Under the pieces are notes generated by a model. It saw only the letters and a program-made list of their open reading frames with translations, did not search any database and had not been told where the DNA came from. Of a stretch of DNA of 64,000 nt, positions 12,601 to 23,792 are shown piece after piece; the stretch's first letter is position 1; each line of letters starts with the position of its first letter. The position numbers were made by a program, and so were the translations under genes. The stretch is from Sarcocystis neurona (Eukaryota; Apicomplexa; Conoidasida; Eucoccidiorida; Sarcocystidae), in the NCBI GenBank assembly GCA_000727475.1, contig KL647291.1, positions 3,641,434 to 3,705,433 of the forward strand, read 5' to 3'.

Positions 12601-15600
12601 GCATCGGGTACAGAAGATAAGCATGAGACCTTCACGACACACACCAGCAGCCGGTAAAGTGTTCTCATGAGGCTGCGATGCGGCAGCTTGGTACACATTT
12701 CAGTTATGCTGTCGCAGCGCTTCTCTTGGGTTAGCAGTGGGTGCTGCGCTGCTGTTGCAGCGCTCCCCTTGTGCTAGCTCAGGACAGAGTATGTCGTTGC
12801 GATTGGGAGAGCGCAAGACAGTTTTGGGCTCAGATGTGTGAGACCGCTGGTGGAGCTTCTGTTGCAGCGATGATGAGGCTTCAGCGCGGCAGAGAGGGAA
12901 CGTGAATGCCTCGGCGCAGAATAAACGTGTCTGCGTTATCTGCCGTGATCCTCCACACGATGTGAGGACCTCTGCTCAATATCACTGCCACCGGTGCAGA
13001 TTTTTACATCCATTGAAGCACTACGAAGGCATACTGTTGCTGCGGTGAAGCCACAAGCAGGGCCAACCAGGCCTGTCGCTGTCTTCAGCAAGACGTGTCG
13101 TGCTGGTGCTGCCTTGCCACTGTGGTCTTGCAGTGGATGCCGCTGCTGCTGGCCTACTAACGGTCTTTCCTGCAGCTGCTGCTGTAGTTGGGATCGGCTT
13201 GTGCTGTCAGATGGTGGGGTGAGCAAGTTCCAACGCGGATTGACACAAGATGCCTGGAATTTGATGTGCTATTGCTCTGCACCGTGTCCCCGGCAACAGT
13301 AGCAGTGCAGGGGTAGTGCACGGGCCACCGCTGTGAACGAAGCTGGCACGACACCGCCGAAAGAGACTATTAGACGGAGCGGCTCTGCAGCAGCTGAACA
13401 GCAGAACGCCGGAGCAGCTTGCCCAGTGGAAAACCCTTAGAGCAATATTACTCGGCAACAGCGGGTGTATTTGGAAAAAGGGCCACAGGCAGATGTAAGA
13501 AGAGCGACACAGGCAGCAGCAAGAAGGAAGAGCAGCGACATTCAGAGCAGCAGCACCCACTGCAGTAGTAGCACCGCCGCAGCAGGAGGCTCCGCGCGCG
13601 GGATTGTTGGCGAGCGTCGTATTCGATTCGTCACAACTCGCGCTGCTGTTGCTTGTTGTGGCCGGTGCGCTGCAGCAGCAGCAGCAGCACAGCATTCGTG
13701 CTGGTCTTTGCGGTCCCGCTGTTGAGTGTTAATCATGAAGAAAGAAGCGTTGCGGTCGTCTTTTTCTGCTCGCGCCTGGCATTTTTCCGATCTTCGTTGT
13801 TGTGAATCGTCAGTTTTTGCTGCTCGGCCTGCGAACTTGAAGCAGCCGCAGCATCTTCACCTGTACAGTGCCTCCTTCTTCCTTCAAATACTGCGTCTTT
13901 TCTCTGTCTCTTCCTCACAACCTGCACTACAAGATGTACGAGGAAACCAGCCACGCCTCTTCGGGTAAGTCCTGCTGCTGCGGCATCCATCAACCTAAGT
14001 GCTACCCCTGTCACTGCAGTTGGCTGCCGGTACCAATTGGTATGCACTGTAAATTTACTTCCTCCTGCACTCGGACGTTGCCGCGGCAGCTCTGCCACGC
14101 GCGTCTGCTGCTGCTTCGCGGCCCAGCTGCTGCCGCCTACGGCATACGAAGACGTACCCTTCCTACCCGTGCACGAGCAGAACACCTCCTGGTTATTGCA
14201 GCTGCTGCACGCCTCGTGCTCCTGCTGTAGCCTCTGCTACTGGTGCCGTCCGTCTTTGTTCTCCTGCTGCTGCCGCGGCGTCTGACAGCCTCAGTGCAAG
14301 GGGGAAACTGCACATGCTTCACTGTGGCACACGCCCACGTATATACGTATACGGCCACGACCACATGCAGGCGGCACACACACACACACACGCACACACG
14401 TGTGCTAACGTCGTGCCAGGTACCTCGTGCGACTGCATGCGCAAATATATGTATTTCTATGTTTGTCCGCACACACATACACGTACACGTACACATACAC
14501 ACACACACACACACGCCACACTAGGCACTTAATCGGGGAACTGGTCCTGTTGTTCAATGAGGCTTCTATTAGATGCTTTGCATATCCGCACGCGCATTTA
14601 TATAGTGCGCGCACAATATTCGGGCCGGCCGCTCTGCGTGGCAGCAAACCTGTAAAAGAATAGATACATGTCTCGACCCGACACCACCGAGAGACCTAGC
14701 TACCCCACGGACGCTACCCCGGCCGTACAGCTCCGAGATGTTGCAGCATCCACCTGATTTTACATGGTATTCGAATGGAAAAGGACGCGTAGCGCGTCTC
14801 CACAAGAGCAGGAGGGTGGAAAACAGCAGCGGCAGCGTCGGTGCAAGCGGCAGCAGCTTGCCTGTAAGCGGCTGGTGTAGCTCCAGTAGCAGCAGCGACA
14901 TAAGTGGCAGCTGAAAGCGACTGAAGCAGTGTTGTTGCAACCGCGGTAGGCCCTGCTGCATAAGCAGCCTCCCTTCGCGATACCGGAGGCATGAGCAGCG
15001 GTCTTGGGCTCTTTCTTATCAACAGGGACTGCACCAGACGGCGAAGTGCGGGCCCGTCAGGCAGGGCGAAGCGTTGTGTACATACGCGTAGCTCAGTTAA
15101 CTGATGTTGGCAACAGCGGAGCGGGGATCCGGCTGGAAAGAAAAGTCGACAGCAGCGCTGCAGGTGCCAGGGGACAGCAAAGCAGCAGCCCGGCGAATCA
15201 ATAGCAGTGTGGCGACAGTAGTCGCAGCAACGAGACCGCTGTAGCAGAGAGCTGGGTGGTGTGTGACTCCGGAGGTGAGGTAAAAACAGCAGCGGCGTTA
15301 GCAAGCAGAGCAGCTCTTCGTAGTACGTCCACACGACTCTGTCAAAGTCCAACAGAAAGGGCAGTTGAGATAATCTGCGTGTGTGTCTGCTCCTTCGGAC
15401 TCTTCTCCGGTGGGGTCTGCGGCGAAGTTCTTCACAAGCGGCTGTCCCCACCTGCGTTGCTTTATTTCGCAACGGCGACCACCGTGATTCCAGAGGAACT
15501 GGCTTGCCAGACCAGCAGGAGCAAAGTGTTGACAGCAGGCAGACGGGCAGCGTCAGGAAGAGCAGGAGGCTCACCAGCTCGTGCAGCAACATACACAGCG

Positions 15601-17917
15601 GTGCAACGACACGAGCAGCTAGAGCAGCAGAAGCGACAACTGGAGAAGCGAAAGTACTGACGGAAGCCCGACAAGCAGCGGAAAAGCGCAGCCACCGGCA
15701 ACAGGACCAAGGGCATCTGTCATTGCGGCACCACCAACAGCGGAGTGTCAGCAACACACCCAGCAAGAGAGCATTAGTCAGCAGAATAGGTATCTCCTCC
15801 TGTCCAGCTGTCGGTAGACATCACCCGCGTGTCACGTAGAAGTCTACTTTTGCAGAGAAAGAGACACCGCGGCAGAGCAGAAGTTAGAGATCCCATATGA
15901 AACCGTCTACAGTAGGCTCCTGTTGCGTGTGCACTATTCTTCCGTATGCACCTCTACGTAGACATGCAACAGGGGGCGTAGTGGACGACAAAAGTGAATG
16001 TCTGCAACAACAGCAAGCCGCTTGAACCTACCGCCTTTCACCAACAGCTGCTGCAACTCCGCATCTGAGGGCTGTGTCGTGTGGAGTTCCTGTCAACACT
16101 TTCGCTCTCTCATTTACATTCCCACCCTCTTCAGGTGCAGTGCACGACACCCCTGCACTCCAGCGTACTAGGAAAGACTTGGCGCGAAGTCTTTTGTACA
16201 GTATTCATTGCCAGTTCTGCTATGATCCTAGCAGCTGCTGTTTCTGTGCGCTGCCTGCTGTAGTTCCGTTCCGCCAGCCGCCTGATTGTTGTTCGGGAAC
16301 AAGCGTTAGCAGAGATATTCTTTTTGGCTGCTGACACTCCTGGGGATCTGTCGTCGCTGCTGTGCCATCATCAGGTCGAACCCCTGCTGCTGCTGCTATG
16401 CGGGCTAACAACACTGCTGCTGAGTCTGCTACCGCTGTTCACTGAGCTTAGACGGTCATCCCTAATGCAGAAAGAGACCAGCGGCAATTCTGCAGAGAGG
16501 ACTGTTTCTTGTCGTGGACTGGGGCTGCTGCTGTAGACGTTTTCCGTTATATCTCAGTGGCCTGTCGCAGGGGTCAACGCAGCAGGCGCTGATCCTGCAA
16601 TTCCTCTACTTGCCTCTCCACATACTGTGACGCTGCGGTTGTATGATGAGTGTGGCTCTTCTGGGAAAGTTCCTCCTGTGATGGCAGTCGGCACACCCGG
16701 CATTCTGGCGCGCTCGGAGCATCTCAGCGTGTCTCCTACTGCAGCTGCTTCATTTAACCTTTCTTGTCTTCGTCGTCACCTGTGCGTGCTGTTCAAACAG
16801 CAACGCCACTTTGCTGCAGGTGCTGCGGCGTGGTGACGCGCTGCATGTGGCTACTCCGGTTCATTTGTCTGCCGCAGCTACTGCTCTTGTATGTTGTCGG
16901 GAGCCTACTCTTTTGATCTTTGGTGAACAGTTTTCTGTCGTGCTTCAGTGAGTGCGTTTTCTGGGCTTACCAGTCCCTTGTTGATCGCTTCCTCGTGCTG
17001 CGCATTCGCTTGATGATGCTTTTGCCGCCGTAGTTGCTGCGCAGGCACTGCTTTCCGTAGATTTTTGCTGCAGCTGCAACTCCGTGTGTGCTGCGCTGCT
17101 GCAGCTCCACTGCCAAAAAATGGCGCCATCAGTTTTACGGTGATTATCGTTCATGTTCCCCTCCCAAGTGATGCTGTGCTTCCTTGTTTCTGTCCTCCCC
17201 GTGCATCAGTTATGTCTCTTGGGGCTGCTGCTTCGCCTCTGGCATGTGTTCCCCTGGCAGCGCTACGTCGCACCGTTGCAGCGTCTCATTCTCGGCGTGT
17301 CCGTTCACTCTTTCTTGCCTGCGTAGGTCGACTGTGTCTCTGCGTGTTTACTGACATCATACTTGTTGCACATCCACACGTTTGTGCACCCAGAATGCAG
17401 CGACCACGCCCCCATTGGTGCTGTAGGCGCCCGTTTGCTCCTGGCGTAGATGTGCTTCTTCGTTGTGAACTGCCTGTGCGCCTTTCTCCTTTCGCATCCT
17501 TCTCTGAAGCTTCCTTTCGTGGACACCTCCCTGCGCGCCTCTCCTTAGTCTGTTGTGACACCCACACTTCCCCGCTGATGGCGCTGCTGCTGCTGCCGCT
17601 CGTCCTCCAGCCAGGATATGGTGCGCTGCGGCTTCTCTGATTTTCTCTAATCTTCATCTGATGGTGCTCTGTTTGAAGGCAACCAGCCGTTCTTCATATC
17701 TGAGAGTTTCGGCTGCGCCTGTAGCTGGTGGGTCTTCTGCGTGGCTGCTGCTCCGATCTCGCTGTGCAGACTGCGTCTTTTGTCCCACACAACTGCATTA
17801 CGCTTCCGGTGGTGCCTGGTCCCACCGACGCGAATGTTGTTTTGAAGCCTCGCACTTTCCTTCTTTATTTCGTACGTGCGTAGCGTTCATACCTCCTTGC
17901 TACATTGCAAGTGACGC
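6611..17917. other. Long gene-poor interval with CTG/CAG-rich degenerate sequence
   Basis: I see no protein domain or splice-consistent gene in these 11 kb. Open stretches at 7373-7774, 8344-8733, 8828-9247, 13207-13695, 14714-15766 and 17065-17640 are made of repeated GCTGCT-like triplets read in various frames. They encode Cys/Leu- or Ala-rich strings with no family resemblance. The CTG/CAG-rich character is strongest at 8340-8680 and 12700-17650. Upstream exons of the gene that starts near 18 kb may be hidden at its right end. Confidence 0.5.
14374..14516. repeat. Two CA microsatellites
   Basis: (CA)n runs occupy about 14374-14398 and 14496-14515. Between them is sequence rich in ACGTATA and CGTACA. 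Confidence 0.7.
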
Positions 17918-20900
17918 ATGTGTTGTTCTTATATTTTGAGCCTTCGTCCCTTATTCATTTTGCCCTCTTTTGTCTGTTGTCTCACTCTTCCCTATCTTGA
18001 CGACACTGACTCAGCCGCAGAGGCGCTTGTGAACGGCGGGCACTCGACGCATGCAGGCAATTTCGGCGCTGCGGGGGGAGGCTATCCAGCCATTCCGTCT
18101 TCTGCTGCACACATAGCAGAGCAGGTGGAGAGTGGCGGAGCTCGAGTGGAAGAGACGCTCATGCGTCTCAACTGCAAGTATCAGACCCTTTTCTTCTGCG
18201 CGGGCATGGCTTCTGTTTTCGCGGGCGCGCTAGGCGCTATCTCCTCTCTGCTGACGCTGCAGCTCGCCTGTCTCATTAACTCCATGTTTCTCCTGTAAGT
18301 TGCCGCAGCGCCGCCCCATAAGAGAGCGTCTGCACCGCCAGAGGCCCCGCGGTGCAGCCGACACGAGCCAGTGCCGCTGCACATGTGCAGCAGCGGATGC
18401 GGCGCAGGGGAGCATGCATTCGCCGTTGCCGTTGCGCACAACACCAGCCTTTGCTACTGTTCTGATATACGAGTGGTTGCTGACGGTGCTCCTCTTCCCG
18501 CAACTACTGTGTAACATTGCTTTTCCTACGGCTCTTGAGATGTTGCTGTCGTCCCAACTGCCGCTATGCTACTCCAAGATTGTAGCTGCTTTCGACAGGT
18601 GCTGTTGATGTCACTGCTGACGCCGTCTCACTAGCTTGTATATGTATCTCCGGATGCGGGTGAAATAGCAAAACTCATGATAACTGTCCGAATACTGTTC
18701 CTCTTCGTACTGTCACCCGTCCTGCTGCTGAGTTTGCAATCAAGTAGCGTGCAGCTTGCAGGCGGCTCCAGTGCACGTCTTGTGTTACAGAAGTACTGCT
18801 GCTGCCTCTGTTGCCTTGGCGAGGCTGTATGCTGCTGCCGTTACCGCATGACAGCGGCCTCTGCTGCAGTTGCAGCAGCAGTGACGAGTCGGCCCCATAG
18901 GGCAAAAAAGTGCGTGAAACCTGAGCAACCTGCGCTTTCAAAGAGCGGTGCAGGTCCTACCCTTGAAGAACCGTTACGTGCTTCAAATGCAGCTTAATCT
19001 TAAGTAGCGCTTCCTGGACATGTGTCACATCCGTGTGCTGGGAAGCGTGATTTCTTCGTGCATTCTGAGAACACGTCTCACGTAGGCAGTGCTTTTGCTA
19101 ACCTGCGTCGCTTCCTCGTCTCACTAGCTTGTATATGTATCTCCGGATGCGTATATACTATGCGTATATAATACATCTGCAGATCAAGCCGTGGAATCCT
19201 GCGTACATGCCTCCTTTGTGGCGCGAGTGGTAGAGGGTTTTGCTTGACACGTGGATGGGCCAGGACCTTTGCAAAGAAGTTGCTTCTTTTCCGTTCCACA
19301 AGCATGCATATACGAGGTTGTGAGCCGGTTCCGAGCGAATTCCCAAGCGGCTCGTAATCCCCCACCACCTTCGTGCTGTCCGCCGCGTTTCACTTTTATC
19401 GGTTAATGTGCTACAGACGGTCGTATCATCTGGAAGTCTGACACGCAGGCGCCCTACTCTGTAGAGGCGCTTTTTCGTGTGTGTATATGGCCTTATATTC
19501 CTGAACAGCTCGCTTATACACGGGCTTCGTATAAATACATGTACGTATGTATATATATATATATATACACATATCTTTGTGTACACGTGTATCTATATTT
19601 GTGAGCAAGTCGCGTGTAAACGCGTGTTCACGCGTATATATCTGCCTGTGGATGCATGTATACCAGTGTGACAATAGCCACATGTTGACGCAGCCTTTAC
19701 GTATGTTGGTTCACGCGAGCGTGCTTACACATAAAATTAGAAGACGAGTGCATATCTGTTTCCGTGTACGTCCGTAACAAGTATATCTGCTCTCGGCTTG
19801 CTCCTGTTGCAGCCGACCGCGGCAGAAGGTGAAAGGGCCAAAATTGGTCCCACATTCGACGTTTCGTGTAGTGGAGAGGGGGCGCCTGCCACGCGTTAGA
19901 GCTTTCTTCCCTCTTTTTACGTAGACGTTTATACAGATACGTACATACGTAGAGAGAAGAACAAAGACTTCAACGAGTGTTGTGCGACGCCTCGGAAGAA
20001 AGCACGCCCTTCTAGCTGCGTCTGTAGTCTAAAGGCTTGCTTGCACCGATAGAGGGTGGATTTCTGATATCTCCAGAGATTGCCGCGACAGCTGGATAAC
20101 TATGTGCCTGTGCAGCTGTTTGCCTGTTTGCTGAATTCGGGCTGGTTGATACTACTTCTCTGCTGCTGGTAATTTCACTGCTGCGTACTGCGGTATCATG
20201 TACTGCTTGTGCTGCTGCGGTCCGCTGCTGTCAGTGCTCTTCGGTGCTCTTTTCGAGTCACTGCTGCTGTGATCGCTCTGCTGTGTCTGTGCTGCACTTG
20301 TGGATTTTTCGGTGCTTGCCACAGGCGGGCTGGTGCTGGTGCGCTCTCTTAAGACGACTGCTCCCAGCCTCACCAGCCACAGCTACTACCCCCTGCAATA
20401 CTTGCGTTGTCTACACAGTTCGCTTTCGGCTCTTCTGCTGTTTGGTAATGCTTGTGCCCGTCCACCTTGTCCACTGGGTGCTGTTGTTGCCTTGTCGGGG
20501 TGTACGTCTTCTCACATTAAACAGGTAGAACCTGCCTTCACTCACGTATGTTCCTCGGAGATCTGCCCTGCTCTCCCGCACTCTTTCCGCCTTGTATCTT
20601 CACGGGATTGTACGCAGTTTTCGTACACGGTCTACACTACGCGGGTGCTGCTGCTGTTGCTGCTGCTTCCAATGATGCGCTTCCTTCTGCTGCTACGCTG
20701 CTTCCAGCTGCTGCGCTGCTTTCCAGCTGCTGCTCTTCAGAGCACGACTCTTCACCCTTCATGCCTTCCTTCTGCTGCTGCATCCCCTCGGCTGCTCTTT
20801 CTCCGCCGGTTGCTGCACGTTCTGCTGCTGCGCTGCCTTTTGTCGGTGTCCCCGGAGCTGCTGCCACTGTCCTGGTGTCGCCGCTGCGACTCCATCGCAC

Positions 20901-23084
20901 TTCCATCGTGTGGCGTCGCTTTCCATCACTTTCCCTCGTGTGTGGGGCTGCGCTTGCAGGGTGTTCGGTTTCCTGATGATGCTGCTGGACGTGCCTGGGG
21001 CACCACGCTGGGCCGCTCGCTACCGTGCAGTCATTCGCAAGTACTTTCGTTTCCTTACACGTCTAACAGGGAAAGCCTTGTGGTTGATGTTCATGGGCAG
21101 CATGACGGCCGTGACCTTATGGCCAAGCAATGCTCGCCGAGGCGGAGGAGGATCGCATGCACTCCTCTTCCTCACCGTTTGTCTGAGCTTCTACATCATC
21201 TCCGTTTCCATTGTGGGACTCCTCATCGTAAGTTATCTCCGCCGTAGGCGCTGCTTCTCTCTGTACACTAACTCCGACTCGAAAACATTTCTTCCTCATC
21301 CTTCTCCGAGGAAAAAGTTCTTTCTTTCTTGTTTTTTGTCACATTGTCGACCTTAGCTATCTCTGCCTCGTCGGCGCTGGCGACTGTTTAGTGCAGGGCT
21401 TTACTTCCGGTGTTTCGGGGGCGAGAGAGACACGCTGCAGCTCACATCACAGCTGCAGCCACCGTAGCTGAGAAGGAGCGAAGGACTTGTGCCTACCGAC
21501 GTTGCAGTTGACGCGCAGGTGCCGCGGTGCTCGCGGCGAGAAACGAAAAAAGCGGATAGGCTGCTCTACAGGCTGGTGACATGCAACGGCTCAGTCAAGG
21601 CTGTCCGTTCAGGCTGGTCATGGGTGTCCCAGCTGAGGAACTGTCGTTACTGATTGCAAATGAACACACGCGGCCACGCAGCTGTCTACATGTATACACT
21701 TGTATTCTGCAAGGAAGAATCGGTGCGTGTGTGTACGTGTGTGCACATACATATGTATAAGTAAAGTGGTACTGGAGGGCGATGACATGGCTTTTTCTGT
21801 TGTCGGAGAAGCCACTGTTTCGCGGTCGCGGTTGTCGCTGCTTACGGAGCACGTAGTGGTGTGTTTTTGTCGTGGTCGGCGGGTCATGGTGCAACCTGGC
21901 AGACAGCTGCAACACGTAGTCCTTCGTCGAAGCAGCTCTCTCTGCACTAGTTGTGACTACGTATCCCATCTTAAAGGCTTTAGTGACTTGCGCCTATGGG
22001 GACTCTCTGTGCATACACGTTGCTGCTGCGAACCGAAGACGACACACACCTTCCTGCCGTAACTGCTCCACTTCGGCTGCTGTGAGCTACCGATGCACGG
22101 TAGCTACGGTACTCTGCCCGGTATACGCATGCTGCTTACTGACACCAAGAGCCAGAGGCAGTGCTGCTGCGTATGTAGACACCCGTGCCCACGCCGGTGA
22201 CGCCGTTTCTGCAGTGACGACATTCACGCGGCAGCCGCAGGTTCCCACTTGCGCTTGTGAAGACAAAATTTTGCCAGGTGTTGTCGGTACATACGGAGGA
22301 AGGAATCTGAGCTGACAACGTCATGCAGCTGTATGTAAGTATACTCAAGTCAAGGTGTAGGTGGAGGCAAACGGCGGGTTCAACGCCTACTGACTGCGTC
22401 TTCAAATCATACCTGAAGACTTAGTAATCTTGCTGAACACGTTTGTGAAAGAGCAGGCCAGAACGCAGCATTCGAGAGCCGCACAAGCGCGTGCATTCAC
22501 ACGCACACACAGGCACACGAAGAGCTATAGAAGAAAGAGTGTCTGTGTGTAGGTGGGACGCCTCGTACACAAAAACCGACGTGAAAGCCCGTAAATGTAG
22601 ACGATAGCTGCCGTGGCTATGAGGGAGTGCATAGGTGTAGCATAAACCCGTATGCATTTTTACGTTTTCTCTTCTTTGACAAAACATTCGACTAGACAGC
22701 GGGTTATATGCATGTTATAATGCAGGTGCAGCTGGATACATCTACCTGTACGTACATCCGTGTATACAGGTATATGTGAGTATGCGTGCGGGCGGATCGA
22801 CATTTGTTCTCACTTGCAGGCCATTCGAAAGTCTCTTCGTTTGGAGAAGGTGCGTAAGGCGGTGTTGCTGAGCTGCAAGGGTGCATACATTGACGTGTAT
22901 AGGAAATATGCAATGACAGATCCGCAGCACGGCATGCAATTTGAAGAGTTTAACCGCCTCTGTGCAGACGTAACTGGGGGACGTCTTCAGTTTGATATAA
23001 CAGACTTGGGCATCGTCTACAACGCCCTCGACGATCACCAGAAATCCGCGATCAATGAGAGGGAATTCTCCGAGTGGATGACAG
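17918..23084 (+). CDS. COPI-associated-type four-span membrane protein with EF-hand-like C-terminus
   Basis: COPI-associated proteins (Pfam COPI_assoc) are small four-span membrane proteins of the early secretory pathway. Three exons are supported: up to 18294, 20960-21227 and 22820-23084. Phases match at both joins (2 and 0), with donors GTAAGT/GTAAGT and acceptors CTTGCAG/CTTGCAG. Hydrophobic spans occur around TLFFCAGMASVFAGALGAI, LACLINSMFLL joined to VFGFLMMLLD, ALWLMFMGSMTAVTLW and LLFLTVCLSFYIISVSIVGL. The loop PGAPRWAARYRAVIRKYFRF and the following LTRLTGKALW fit the family. Exon 3 adds a cytosolic region with VYNALDDHQKSAINEREFSE, resembling one EF-hand. The Met at 17918 opens the frame, but a good pyrimidine tract and acceptor at 18014 suggest that exon 1 really begins at 18015 and that 5' exons are missing. 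The last exon is also unresolved (see 23782-23792). Confidence 0.7.
18624..18658. repeat. 35-bp direct repeat, copy 1
   Basis: The segment beginning CGTCTCACTAGCTTG is repeated at 19117-19151 with no mismatch that I can find. Both copies are in the first intron of the COPI-associated-type gene. Confidence 0.75.
19117..19151. repeat. 35-bp direct repeat, copy 2
   Basis: Second copy of the repeat at 18624-18658, about 490 bp downstream in the same intron. Confidence 0.75.
19549..19567. repeat. TA microsatellite
   Basis: A short (TA)n run lies inside the first intron of the COPI-associated-type gene, in a locally AT-rich patch. Confidence 0.7.
20637..20905. repeat. CTG/GCT-rich low-complexity tract in intron
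   Basis: Dense imperfect CTG triplets lie just upstream of the exon at 20960. The tract is open in several frames on both strands, giving Leu-, Cys- or Ala-rich translations, which is what a triplet repeat does by itself. The in-frame junction of the flanking exons argues that it is intronic. Confidence 0.6.
20960..21227 (+). CDS. COPI-associated-type gene, middle exon with spans 2-4
   Basis: This 268-base exon begins after CGCTTGCAG and ends before GTAAGTTA. Joining it to the exon ending at 18294 makes one continuous hydrophobic helix across the junction (FLL then VFGFLMMLLD), which supports the splice. It encodes a basic loop and two further membrane spans. Confidence 0.75.
22820..23084 (+). 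CDS. COPI-associated-type gene, EF-hand-like exon
   Basis: This 265-base exon starts after CACTTGCAG and ends before GTGAGCTC. It encodes a basic helix (AIRKSLRLEKVRKAV) and then a soluble region with FEEFNRLCADVTGG and DDHQKSAINEREFSEWM. The second matches the pattern of an EF-hand loop and outgoing helix; several calcium-ligand positions are not acidic, so calcium binding is doubtful. It ends in phase 1. Confidence 0.7.
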
Positions 23085-23781
23085 GTGAGCTCGCGTTCTT
23101 CACAGTGGCTGCGCCCGTGCTGTGCTGCGTGCACTCGTGCCTGCTGCTCCCAGTGCTACTGGTGCACAAGCGTGACGCTGCACTTATGAGCTGCGACTGC
23201 ACGAGGATGCTGCAGTTGTGGGTGGGGCTGCACCGAAGCAGCTGGAGTGTTGCATCTGCTTGTAGGTGTTGCTGCAATGCACTTCAGGCAGGTAACCCTC
23301 CTTACTGTTGCGAGGCTGCGTGGAATCCACTGACGTGTGCAGAAGCTGTGCTGAGATCACTGTAGCTGGTGAACGGCTGCGTCTGCATCCGCCAGCTGAG
23401 GTGACACGCAGCTACGCATGCAACGTGTTGTAAGCGATCATCAGCGGGACTTCGGTGGCACAGCAGGGACTGCTGGCGCAGAAAGTGGGAGATTTAGACA
23501 AGCAGTCGGATGTGCTCTCGTACGTATTTTTTGAAGGATCCAGCGCAACCTGTAAACAGACAGCTGCTACAGAGTACATTTTTTTTCAGACTAGCACTCC
23601 TCGTGAAAAAACAACTGCTATGTGTGAGAAACCTTCTTGCTTGAGGAGGGGACCGACTGCCAAACCGCTACTGCAATGACGTCGAAGCTCTCCGCGGTGA
23701 ATCGTAGCAGGGAAATTAGAAATCACTTTGCCGGTAGACGCATCGTCGTTGTCGAAAACTACCAGGTACACTTTTTTTTAG

Positions 23782-23792
23782 GTCTGCAGTAG
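23782..23792 (+). CDS. Candidate tiny last exon of the COPI-associated-type gene
   Basis: After exon 22820-23084 (phase 1), the acceptor CTTTTTTTTAG at 23781 is followed by GT CTG CAG TAG. This would finish the protein as EWMTGLQ and stop. A competing choice is TTTTTTTTCAG at 23589 followed by AC TAG, giving EWMTD and stop. Both have very strong pyrimidine tracts. Neither can be proved by eye. Confidence 0.3.

Noticed and set aside
14714..15766. Minus-strand open frame of 350 codons
   Set aside because: Leu/Ala/Arg/Cys-rich translation of CAG-like triplets, open in other frames too, with no domain, no splice context and no family pattern.
17065..17640. Plus-strand open frame of 191 codons
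   Set aside because: Cys/Pro/Leu-rich repeat-derived translation; could hide a 5' exon of the COPI-associated-type gene, but no phase-compatible donor was found.
20300..21247. Plus-strand open frame of 315 codons
   Set aside because: Runs through a CTG tract and across the acceptor at 20959 in a different frame from the membrane-protein exon, which is strongly supported by splice phase and hydrophobic pattern.
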